A program made the translations under genes and the position numbers. Source: Acinetobacter halotolerans (lineage in GTDB: Bacteria > Pseudomonadota > Gammaproteobacteria > Pseudomonadales > Moraxellaceae). From it: a stretch of DNA of 64,000 nt. Each line of letters opens with the position of its first letter. Position 1 is the stretch's first letter. The stretch is taken from the NCBI RefSeq assembly GCF_004208515.1, contig NZ_SGIM01000001.1, forward strand, positions 124,001 through 188,000, read 5' to 3'. Positions 56,369 through 64,000 of this stretch are shown in pieces. The notes under the pieces were generated by a model. It was not told where the DNA came from and made no database searches. It saw only the letters and a list, made by a program, of their open reading frames with translations.

Positions 56369-56995
56369 TTATTTTTGTGAGGTGTTTTGATTGTAACTAT
56401 TGATCAGGTTGCGATAGTCAGGGATATGATTTGAGAACAATGCACCTAGACCTTCGATATCATTACGCCAGTCACGATGCAATTCACACGCCATACCAAA
56501 CCAAGTCATCATTTGCGCACCCGCTTTCGACATACGATCCCAAGCGGCGTCGCGTGTTAAGGCATTAAACGTGCCTGATGCATCGGTAATCACAAACACT
56601 TCAAACTCTTCTGCAAGCGCAGATAAAGTTGGGAAAGCGACACATACTTCAGTGACCACACCCGCAATAATCAATTGCTTTTTGCCAGTTGCTTTAACAG
56701 CTTTTACAAAGTCTTCATTGTCCCATGCATTGATTTGACCTGGACGGGCGATATACGGTGCATCAGGGAACATTTCTTTGAGTTCAGGAACCAATGGGCC
56801 ATTTGGACCATTTTCAAAGCTTGTGGTTAAAATAGTAGGTAAATTGAAGTATTTAGCGGCATCTGCAAGTGCCAATACATTGTTTTTAAATTTATCTGGA
56901 TCTATGTCACGCACCAATGAAAGTAAACCTGTTTGGTGGTCAACTAGTAGTACAGCTGCATTGTCTTTGTCTAGGCGAATATAGTCTTGACTCAT
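56369..56995 (-). CDS. Isochorismatase-family cysteine hydrolase, YcaC-like
   Basis: A 208-residue protein of the isochorismatase fold. The catalytic triad is visible as Asp in LLVDHQTGLL (about D19), Lys in the ARPGQINAW region and Cys in GVVTEVCVAF (about C118). The sequence is closest to YcaC, a hydrolase of unknown substrate. It is transcribed in the same direction as the LysR gene and divergently from pirin. LysR-YcaC-pirin clusters are common in Acinetobacter and Pseudomonas (general knowledge). Confidence 0.85.
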   Translation of the reverse strand: MSQDYIRLDKDNAAVLLVDHQTGLLSLVRDIDPDKFKNNVLALADAAKYFNLPTILTTSFENGPNGPLVPELKEMFPDAPYIARPGQINAWDNEDFVKAVKATGKKQLIIAGVVTEVCVAFPTLSALAEEFEVFVITDASGTFNALTRDAAWDRMSKAGAQMMTWFGMACELHRDWRNDIEGLGALFSNHIPDYRNLINSYNQNTSQK

Positions 56996-57148
56996 TAGTG
57001 GTATTCCTCATGTTTTTGTAAAATGAATAAGAGCGTAGATGATCTCTTTTTCGTATTGTTCTAAATGATGCTAGCTAAATTTATAAATTGAATGAAGTCT
57101 AATAAATGAGATTAAGAATATCAAAAATAGGATGATTGAAAATCCTAG

Positions 57149-57167
57149 CCACTTAAGTGGTTTTTAT
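57149..57167 (+). promoter_or_regulatory. Palindrome CCACTTAAGTGG with following T-run
   Basis: A perfect 12-bp palindrome (57149-57160) followed by TTTTTATT lies between the divergent YcaC and pirin genes. Next to it TAGGAT / ATCCTA (57128-57133 and 57142-57147) forms a second repeat. They are likely regulatory sites. Confidence 0.4.
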
Positions 57168-57284
57168 TAATGGAATTGTCTCATATATAGAATAATGTGT
57201 TGTCAATCTATGTCTATAAGCAGTCCTCTGTGAAGCGTACAATCTATATTAATAACAGAACTTCTACGTTACAGGAGAAACCAA

Positions 57285-58151
57285 ATGAAAAAAATTCTCG
57301 GTGTGTATCAAAATAAGCAAATGCACTGGGTTGGTGATGGTTTTCCAGTCTATAACTTATTTTCCTATGACCGTTTAGGGCAAAGTATTAGTCCATTTTT
57401 ACTCTTGGATTATGCTGCTCCGTATCGGTTTGATCCAACCACAGCACAGCATGGCGTGGGTTCACATCCACATCGTGGTTTTGAGACAGTTACCATTGCT
57501 TACCAAGGAGAGGTGACGCATAAAGATTCTGCTGGCGGTGGTGGAACCATTCAAGCGGGTGATGTGCAATGGATGACAGCTGGAGCAGGGATCTTGCATC
57601 AAGAGTTTCATTCTCCTGAGTTTGCTCAGCAGGGTGGTTTGTTTGAAATGGTACAACTTTGGGTAAATTTGCCAGCACATTCAAAAATGACGCCAGCAAA
57701 ATACCAAGCCATTGAAGCCAGCCAAATACAAAGTATTGCACTAGATGATGTCGGAAGTGAATTACGCGTCATTGCTGGTCAATATCAGGATACGACGGGC
57801 GCAGCTAGCACGTTTAGCCCTGTCAATGTGTGGGATGGAACAATAGTTGAAGGCCAAGCGCATACTTTTTATGTGACAGAAGGGCATAGTGCCTTGTTTG
57901 TGCTGCTGTCTGGAGAGGTGATATTCAATGAAACTCAAACGATTGAAGCACCAAGTTTGGTGGTTTTAAGTCGTGATGAGATTGATTTTAATATCAAGGC
58001 TCAACAAAACAGTAAATTCCTGGTTTTGACAGGTCAGCCACTGAATGAACCCATTGAAGGTTATGGTCCATTTGTCATGAATAGCAAGGCTGAAATTAGG
58101 GAAGCGATCGATGATTTTAATCATGGTAAATTTGGCGGTATTGCGAATTAA
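57285..58151 (+). CDS. Pirin-family protein
   Basis: A 288-residue bicupin. The N-terminal cupin has the iron ligands in HPHRGFETVTI (about 62-72) and ILHQEFHSPEF (about 105-115). Bacterial pirins are reported as quercetinases or as metabolic regulators; which applies here is unknown. It diverges from the YcaC-like gene, so both may respond to the LysR regulator. A terminator follows. Confidence 0.92.
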   Translation: MKKILGVYQNKQMHWVGDGFPVYNLFSYDRLGQSISPFLLLDYAAPYRFDPTTAQHGVGSHPHRGFETVTIAYQGEVTHKDSAGGGGTIQAGDVQWMTAGAGILHQEFHSPEFAQQGGLFEMVQLWVNLPAHSKMTPAKYQAIEASQIQSIALDDVGSELRVIAGQYQDTTGAASTFSPVNVWDGTIVEGQAHTFYVTEGHSALFVLLSGEVIFNETQTIEAPSLVVLSRDEIDFNIKAQQNSKFLVLTGQPLNEPIEGYGPFVMNSKAEIREAIDDFNHGKFGGIAN

Positions 58152-58178
58152 TTCATCGATTAATCAGTAAGATATAAG

Positions 58179-58212
58179 AAAGCCCGAAACTCCATTAGAG
58201 TCTCGGGCTTTC
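58179..58212 (+). terminator. Intrinsic terminator after pirin
   Basis: AAGCCCGAAACTC / GAGTCTCGGGCTT stem with one mismatch. Confidence 0.75.
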
Positions 58213-58581
58213 GGTGTAAAGGGTGCTCTATTGATTTTTTTAATGTTATGTCACTTATAATTATTCAGCTTGTTATGTGACTTTGTTCTCGTTATTGTTT
58301 AATCAGAATAGCGCGGTTTTTGTACTTTGCAAAGCCCCTCAATCACTAAAAATGGAGAAATAAAGACGGATCTGTATGATTTTTGCTAATTTTATATAAT
58401 AAATTGAATATTATCATGTTCTTAGCGTTAAAATTTTAATTGTGATAAAGTGTAACAATAGATATTAACCACATTTCGACAAAACTCTGACTTTAATGCT
58501 GAATCTGGTATTTTTTAATACCGTATTTAGGTTAAGGATCAGTCATAATCAATAAAAATCATCAACTGATGGGACATAATT
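58213..58581. other. 369-bp AT-rich region upstream of the FAD oxidoreductase
   Basis: No gene is supported. It holds a TATAAT at 58395-58400 and a GGTATT / AATACC hairpin (58507-58522), either of which could belong to the promoter or leader of the next operon. Confidence 0.4.
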
Positions 58582-59880
58582 TTGGATATTGCAATTATAG
58601 GCAGTGGAATGGCAGGGCTTGCTGCAGCCAGAATCCTACATGATGCGGGACATAAAGTAACGATATTCGAAGCACTTGCTGGTCGAGGCATGGATAGTCA
58701 TAGTATTGATTTCGACGGCGGAATCATTGATGCACCTTTGCGTGTGATGAACCCAAAGCTTTGGAAAAATACGCTGAGTCTAGCGAGCTACTTAGGGATT
58801 GAAACATTCCCAGTACGTACTTTTATGGCCTGCAGTTGGTTATTTGAAGACAGAACTGAAACATGGTTGACCACGTCGCGTAGTCGTATTGGTAACTTTC
58901 CGATCATTAATAACCGTAAAGGTATCCAGCAATATGGTTGGCGACTGGTTAAAGGCCTGTTGCAACTTAAAACTGCGGTGAATCAATTTTTTAAATCAGA
59001 AAATCAAGACATCACCTTAGCTGAATTTATGAATCAATATCATATTGAGGAAGTATTTTGGCATGGTACGGTGATGCCAGTTCTATACACCATCTGCACT
59101 TGCCATCCCAAAACCATTGGCGAGTGGCCTGCAAAGCCGCTATTAGAATTTATTCGCCAACTGACTGAAGGTGAAGCTTTATTGCGAATGAAAGGGGGCA
59201 CACCTGCTCTGGTCAGTCGTTTAATTGAAGGGATTGAAATTCATAGTGGTTCACCTGTGCAAAAAGTTGAACAACAAGGCGAACAAATCTTGGTGGAAAA
59301 TGCACAAGGGGAAAGACAGCTTTTTGATCGTGTGGTGATTGCAACGCCAACGCCTGCTATCGAAAACTTCCTGAAGCAGCCTCAATTTGCCGATGACATT
59401 GCATTACTTCAGAAGTTCAGATTCGAGCAAGGTGATCTCGTCATACATACCGATCCAATCGTGATGCCAGAGCGCCGTAAAGATTGGGCGGTATTGAGTT
59501 ATATGATGGATCGTAAGTTCACCCGTCAGCAATTCACAGTGTGGATCAATGCAATTGAGCCAAGTTTAGTCGGTAAAAATGCCGTGTTCCAGACATGGTG
59601 TCCTGTGATTGACATTGATCCGAAAAAGATTATTTCCAAGGTGAACCTTACGCGTGCTGTGGTTGATTCGGAAACAGTGGCATTGAATAAACAGATTCAA
59701 GAACGTCATTTAGACAGCAACCGTAAAGTCTTTTATTGTGGTTCATGGTCATGTGATGGTTTGCCAATCTTAGAATCAGCGGTCACTTCTGCGATGAAGA
59801 TTGCTGAAATTATCGGTGCCCCAGCTCCTTTTGTTGGACTTAAACCTAAAGTGACGGTCGCGCCTGAACTCGGTTATTGA
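58582..59880 (+). CDS. FAD-dependent amine-oxidase/desaturase-type oxidoreductase
   Basis: A 432-residue flavoprotein with an N-terminal Rossmann motif IIGSGMAGLAAARIL (about 5-19) and a C-terminal FAD signature (CGSWSCDGLPILESAVTSAM). The overall pattern is that of the NAD(P)-binding, amine-oxidase/phytoene-desaturase superfamily. The start is TTG at 58582 with GGGA seven bases before it; no in-frame ATG lies near. Its stop is one base from the methyltransferase ATG, so both form one operon. The substrate is unknown. Confidence 0.82.
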   Translation: MDIAIIGSGMAGLAAARILHDAGHKVTIFEALAGRGMDSHSIDFDGGIIDAPLRVMNPKLWKNTLSLASYLGIETFPVRTFMACSWLFEDRTETWLTTSRSRIGNFPIINNRKGIQQYGWRLVKGLLQLKTAVNQFFKSENQDITLAEFMNQYHIEEVFWHGTVMPVLYTICTCHPKTIGEWPAKPLLEFIRQLTEGEALLRMKGGTPALVSRLIEGIEIHSGSPVQKVEQQGEQILVENAQGERQLFDRVVIATPTPAIENFLKQPQFADDIALLQKFRFEQGDLVIHTDPIVMPERRKDWAVLSYMMDRKFTRQQFTVWINAIEPSLVGKNAVFQTWCPVIDIDPKKIISKVNLTRAVVDSETVALNKQIQERHLDSNRKVFYCGSWSCDGLPILESAVTSAMKIAEIIGAPAPFVGLKPKVTVAPELGY

Positions 59881-59881
59881 T

Positions 59882-60724
59882 ATGGTTCACCTAAAGCAAG
59901 CACTGATCGAGAAAATCCTAGGGCATAAGTATGCGATTGATGCAAAACGCCTTGGTGATGACTCTCTGCTTGCTTGGAGTAATTTGGGTTATTGGCAAGC
60001 ACCACAGCAAGGTTCACAGCAATCGCATTATCGGCTTGCTTGCCAACGTTTAGCGGATCAAGTCGCAAGCGTTGTCCAACTCAAAAAATCAGATCGTGTT
60101 TTAGATCTGGGGTGCGGGCAGGGTGCAAGTTTATTGCATTGGCTTAATGAATATGATGTGGAACAACTTAGTGCAGTTGAATTACAAACAACATGTATAG
60201 AACGAATTCAAAAAAATTTGCCGCAGGTTGAAAGCTATTGCCAATCTTTTTTGAATTTAAAACAATTGAATTTTTTAAATTCATTTGATGCGGTGATTTG
60301 TATTGATGCGGCTTATCACAGTAATTTGAATTCATTTCTCAATTCGGTCACTGCAGTTTTAAATTCAAATGGACGTCTTGGATTTCATTATTTGATGTGG
60401 TCAGACACATGGCACAATTGCAGTTACCTACAAAAACAACAATATCGTTATCTGTTAAAAAGTGCTGATGTGCAGTGGCAGCATTTGATGAATGAGCAAC
60501 AACTTAGACAAGCCTTAGCACAGCATGGTTTAGGTGATATTGTTATTCAGGATTTTTCAGCGCCTGTTTTAGATGGATTTGCTGAATATATTGAAACAAG
60601 CGCGATAGAGAAAAGATCGTTTGATCTTGCTCAATTCAAAATCGGCATGACGGCCAAGTTATGTCGAAAACTCTATCAAGATGGTTTAGTACGTTATATT
60701 CAAATCAGTGCTGTTAAAAACTAG
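59882..60724 (+). CDS. Class I SAM-dependent methyltransferase
   Basis: A 280-residue methyltransferase with motif I VLDLGCGQGASLLHWL (about 75-90) and motif II AVELQ; the post-I region FDAVICIDAAYHS is present. It follows the FAD oxidoreductase by one base. Together they could modify a common small molecule or lipid, but no substrate can be read from sequence. A terminator and the tRNA-Thr gene follow. Confidence 0.82.
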   Translation: MVHLKQALIEKILGHKYAIDAKRLGDDSLLAWSNLGYWQAPQQGSQQSHYRLACQRLADQVASVVQLKKSDRVLDLGCGQGASLLHWLNEYDVEQLSAVELQTTCIERIQKNLPQVESYCQSFLNLKQLNFLNSFDAVICIDAAYHSNLNSFLNSVTAVLNSNGRLGFHYLMWSDTWHNCSYLQKQQYRYLLKSADVQWQHLMNEQQLRQALAQHGLGDIVIQDFSAPVLDGFAEYIETSAIEKRSFDLAQFKIGMTAKLCRKLYQDGLVRYIQISAVKN

Positions 60725-60729
60725 CGCAT

Positions 60730-60766
60730 AAAAAAGGCTTAAACTCGATGAGTTTAAGCCTTTTTT
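60730..60766. terminator. Bidirectional terminator between the methyltransferase and tRNA-Thr
   Basis: GGCTTAAACTC / GAGTTTAAGCC with a 3-nt loop, flanked by six As and six Ts. Confidence 0.92.
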
Positions 60767-60774
60767 GAATTTGA

Positions 60775-60850
<76 letters not shown>

Positions 60851-61114
60851 AACGTGGCGTGAATTTTACCGAATTTAAGTAAAAAGACAAGCGAAAAAAT
60901 GAACAATTGGCTGGATTGGGTAGAATTTAGTTGTAATGTGTAGGGGAAGCGAGGGAAATCCATCAGTAGATTGAATCTAAGTTGGAAAGCCGAGAATAAT
61001 GGGAGCTTTTGCTCCCTTATTTTTGTTGCTTTGACAAGATATAAGAAAAATGATGTAGAATACTTACTTTATTTTAATTTTTATTTAAATAATAAAGAGT
61101 TGGTGGTTAAAAAA
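60851..61114. other. 264-bp region between tRNA-Thr and the dual-GHKL gene
   Basis: It holds the tRNA promoter (minus strand) and the upstream region of the ATPase gene. The frame is open from 60971 but lacks a ribosome-binding site and is not counted as coding. No repeat of the tRNA end was seen. Confidence 0.4.
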
Positions 61115-63409
61115 ATGAATATTGATGAGTTAAAGAAACAATTATTAGATTGTCTAGATGCAGAAGAGTTAGATAATACTCGAATCCTCTCTTTGACTCA
61201 TCAACTTGCGAATTTTGACGAGAGTAAAGTCAGGTTTTCAGTAGATGCAGGGGTTATTGATAGACTTGGGCAAGAGCTAGTAGCTAGACAAGAAACGGCT
61301 GTTTCTGAGTTGGTAAAAAATTCTTATGATGCAGATGCTCAATATGTTTCTCTTAACTTTTTCGATTCTAAAGATATAGGAGGAACTCTTGTTATTGAAG
61401 ATGATGGGCTGGGGATGAGCCGTGATGATTTAGTTAATGGCTTTATGAGAGTTTCTTCAACCTCTAAAATTCATGAGCCTAGGTCTCCTCTTTTCAATAG
61501 ACAAAGAGCGGGACAAAAAGGTATCGGTCGATTTTCTGTTCAAAGATTAGGCCGGAAACTAACTATTATCACACAGACTAAAGATAGTGATACTTCGCTC
61601 AAACTTGTAATTAATTGGGATGACTATAGTAGGGATGGAAATTTATTTGTAGTTGAGAATAAATTAGAAATTATTCCAAAAACTAAAATAAATGGTACAA
61701 CTTTAATTATTGAAAACTTACGTGATCGTTGGAGTAAAGCTTCGATTCAAAGAGTTTACCGCTATGTAAGTGAAATAATTACTCCGAAGTTTTTAAGCGA
61801 GGAAATAATTGAGACTGAAAATGATAATTTTGATGTCGAATTTTTCGAAGTAAATCAGGGAAAAAAACAGAAAGTTGCTGATTCAAGTATTATGCTTTAT
61901 CAGCATGCTGTAGCAATATTTGATGGTTATATAGATGACTTGGGATATGGATGGCTTAGCATAAATAGCAAACGCCTTAAAATAAGTAATGAAAAAATTC
62001 ACATTGGATTTGAACCAGAGGATAATAAATCTGCATTTCCTAATATTAGAAATATTAAATTTAAGGTCTTTTATTTTATATATGATTCGGAACTTATTTC
62101 TAAAACACATTCGACGAGTATAAGAAATAAATTAGCTAAAGAGGGAGGGGTAAAGCTATACAGAAATGGATTCAGAGTTTTACCATATGGAGAAGAAGGT
62201 GATGATTGGCTACGATTAGATGAGTCATCACGACGTAGAGTGATTCTAATTCCTCATGGTAATAATAACTTTTATGGTTTTGTTGAATTAGCTGATCCTG
62301 AAAATGAATTTAATGAGACTTCTAGCAGGGAGGGATTGATTGATAATGAAAGCGTTCGTGAGTTAAAGAATTTTGTTCACAGAGCACTAGTTACAGCGGT
62401 AATGCGTGTAGGCGCTGCGCGTGGTACAAAAGTCACAACATCGCAAAGAAAAGATGGGAAAAATTGGGAAGATATAGAATTTCGTATAAGAAATATTGCA
62501 CTTAGTCTAGATGAACTGGATAAAGAATTTGAAGGTGAAGAAAAAAAGGTTACTCGTCGCCGAGTAGTAAAAAAGTTAAAAAAAGATATATCTGAATTAA
62601 AAGTTGCACATGAGGCAGAGCTTAAAAAAACAATACAAGAGCGTGCTATGCTGAGAGTTCTAAGTAGTGTTGGTATTACTGTTTCACAATTTATTCATGA
62701 AATTAAATATTACATGGACAATATCCAAAGCGATATTAATTTTCTAATTAGAGAGTTAGATGGAAAGGATGAACAAAATGCTTGTCTAGAAACAGTTAAA
62801 ATATTAAAAAATAATTTTGATTCGTTTAAAAATTATACATCTTATTTTAATGCGGTAGTATCAGCAAATCTTGTTAGAGAGTTATCTCCATTGAATATTC
62901 GAGAAATTGTACATTCATTCATTTCATCTATGAAACATGATGCAGAAAGACTTGGTATTGAATTCTTACCACCTAAATTTAATAAAACTTTTCTTTATAC
63001 AAAGTCCATGCATCCATCTGAATGGTCTTCTATTTTATTTAATTTGTATACTAATTCAAAAAAAGCTATAGCAAGAGAAAAGATTAACGGCAAAATTTTA
63101 ATAGAATGTGGTGAGTCAGATGATTATATTTTCTTAGAGTTTTCAGATAATGGAGATGGTATCAAGGAAGGTGATGAACTATTAATTTTTAATGAATTTT
63201 TTACTACTACTTCAGCTGTTTCATTTGATAATTTTGATTCAAGTAGTGAGGTTGCAGGTACAGGATTGGGACTAAAAATAGTTAAGGATATTGTTAAATC
63301 TCATCGGGGTAATATTGATGTTGTTTCAGCAAAAGCTGAGTTTTCCACTTGTTTTAGAGTCGAAGTTCCGAAAGCGAATGACAAAGAGTTAAGAGAATAT
63401 GGCCTATAA
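61115..63409 (+). CDS. Dual GHKL ATPase / histidine-kinase-like sensor protein
   Basis: A soluble 764-residue protein with two ATP-binding domains. The N-terminal one is Hsp90/MutL-like (N-box ELVKNSYDADA with E65 and N69, EDDGLGM at 95-101, GQKGIGRFS at 133-141). The C-terminal one is histidine-kinase-like: an H-box-type helix FIHEIK (H528), N-box N643-N647, DNGDGI (678-683) and GTGLGL (715-720). A charged coiled coil (about 430-520) joins them. No membrane segment is seen. Start 61115 is chosen over the upstream frame. It overlaps the receiver gene by 11 bases. Confidence 0.85.
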   Translation: MNIDELKKQLLDCLDAEELDNTRILSLTHQLANFDESKVRFSVDAGVIDRLGQELVARQETAVSELVKNSYDADAQYVSLNFFDSKDIGGTLVIEDDGLGMSRDDLVNGFMRVSSTSKIHEPRSPLFNRQRAGQKGIGRFSVQRLGRKLTIITQTKDSDTSLKLVINWDDYSRDGNLFVVENKLEIIPKTKINGTTLIIENLRDRWSKASIQRVYRYVSEIITPKFLSEEIIETENDNFDVEFFEVNQGKKQKVADSSIMLYQHAVAIFDGYIDDLGYGWLSINSKRLKISNEKIHIGFEPEDNKSAFPNIRNIKFKVFYFIYDSELISKTHSTSIRNKLAKEGGVKLYRNGFRVLPYGEEGDDWLRLDESSRRRVILIPHGNNNFYGFVELADPENEFNETSSREGLIDNESVRELKNFVHRALVTAVMRVGAARGTKVTTSQRKDGKNWEDIEFRIRNIALSLDELDKEFEGEEKKVTRRRVVKKLKKDISELKVAHEAELKKTIQERAMLRVLSSVGITVSQFIHEIKYYMDNIQSDINFLIRELDGKDEQNACLETVKILKNNFDSFKNYTSYFNAVVSANLVRELSPLNIREIVHSFISSMKHDAERLGIEFLPPKFNKTFLYTKSMHPSEWSSILFNLYTNSKKAIAREKINGKILIECGESDDYIFLEFSDNGDGIKEGDELLIFNEFFTTTSAVSFDNFDSSSEVAGTGLGLKIVKDIVKSHRGNIDVVSAKAEFSTCFRVEVPKANDKELREYGL

Positions 63410-64000
63410 AATTTTATATTTAGAAGATCTTCCTCCATTTACAATTGCCAGAGAAATCGAGCAACAAGGGTTTAAGGTCATACCTGTTCAGCCAAATGAT
63501 AATTTTGAAGAAACATTAAGTCAAATTCAAAGTATTGGTGCTGATTTATTGTTGATGGACTTCCGGCTCAATGCAGGAAAGGCTAAATTTAATGCTCCAC
63601 CATTTGCTCAGTTTTTTAGAAGTCAAGTCATTGATGGTGGTATAAATTTGCCTATTGTAGTGATTTCCAGTGAAAATAATATACGTGATTATTACCGGGA
63701 CTATACAAGCTTCGATCTATTTGACTTTGCTGTAGATAAAGAAACTTTTTTACAAAATACAGAAAAATACTGCAATTTATTCAATGAGTTGATTGAGGGT
63801 TATCAATTGCTTAAAGAAAGTCAATCAGCTCAAGTAAAAGTGGATCTTAACTTATTAAAGGTCCCAGAAACTATAGAAAATCAACTTGATAGTAGATTTC
63901 TAGATTTATTCTCAATGGAAAAATATCAAACTAATGCTTGCATGATGACAGGTTTACTATTAACAACTTTAGTTAAGCCCGCAGGGATTCTTATTGGTCC
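63399..64000 (+). CDS. Receiver-domain protein, partner of the dual-GHKL kinase (3' end cut by window)
   Basis: The frame starts at ATG 63399, inside the end of the kinase gene, and is open to the window end (at least 200 residues). It begins MAYKILYLEDLPP and has a receiver fold: acidic E9/D10, a probable phosphorylation site D54 (LLMDFRL), a Ser at the Thr/Ser position (IVVISSEN) and Lys in FAVDKETF. A further domain after about residue 125 is not recognised. No DNA-binding domain is seen in the visible part. The tight overlap suggests the two proteins act together. Confidence 0.75.
   Translation, partial: MAYKILYLEDLPPFTIAREIEQQGFKVIPVQPNDNFEETLSQIQSIGADLLLMDFRLNAGKAKFNAPPFAQFFRSQVIDGGINLPIVVISSENNIRDYYRDYTSFDLFDFAVDKETFLQNTEKYCNLFNELIEGYQLLKESQSAQVKVDLNLLKVPETIENQLDSRFLDLFSMEKYQTNACMMTGLLLTTLVKPAGILIG

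Overview
The window is chromosomal DNA from a gammaproteobacterium of the genus Acinetobacter. The evidence is the ftsQ-ftsA-ftsZ-lpxC-dciA order, AT-rich codon usage, three paralogous Acinetobacter-type 'putative porin' (Porin_7-like) genes, an intrinsic OXA-type class D beta-lactamase and a gabP-gabR-gabTD locus. The OXA sequence and its neighbourhood do not look like the A. baumannii OXA-51 locus, so a non-baumannii species is likely (inference).

Layout. 1-6000: end of the division cluster (ftsQ partial, ftsA, ftsZ), lpxC, dciA and an M23 peptidase. 6100-10810: aceE-aceF, with three lipoyl domains in AceF. 10900-12520: a small membrane protein, a yybP-ykoY manganese riboswitch, the UPF0016 Mn exporter it should control, and an unknown anchored protein. 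12680-14840: a TonB-dependent siderophore receptor with a Fur-box-like site, flanked by an imperfect direct repeat of the guaB leader. 15100-20430: guaB, glmM, pdxH, recJ. 20470-22380: two tandem porin paralogs. 22800-28620: prfB with its programmed frameshift, an ArsR regulator with an Old Yellow Enzyme, waaA, rsmE, mscS. 29000-34000: acs, sfnG-msuE (sulfone/sulfonate sulfur scavenging) and an ErdR/CrbR-like response regulator. 34100-38600: third porin, a 700-bp region with two small-RNA candidates, the OXA beta-lactamase, a third small-RNA candidate with a C-rich loop, and a diguanylate cyclase. 38640-42390: an AbiJ-like defence gene next to uvrA. 42750-49000: TetR-MDR reductase-DUF1304, TenA, DUF475, a YajR-like MFS protein and ssb. 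49380-55270: the GABA locus (gabP, gabR, gabT, gabD) with a duplicated GabR-type operator. 55370-60720: LysR, YcaC-like hydrolase, pirin, then an FAD oxidoreductase-methyltransferase pair. 60775-60850: tRNA-Thr. 61115-64000: an AT-rich pair, a protein with two GHKL ATPase domains followed by a receiver protein cut by the window end.

Most of the window is core metabolism and cell-envelope biology. The parts most worth a second look are the dual-GHKL/receiver pair beside the tRNA; the three small-RNA candidates around the OXA gene, of which the minus-strand one has a promoter, a C-rich loop hairpin and a perfect 12-bp terminator stem; the AbiJ-like gene beside uvrA; the two 24-bp-spaced GabR operators; and the direct repeat around the siderophore receptor. 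No CRISPR array, insertion sequence, integrase or rRNA gene was seen.
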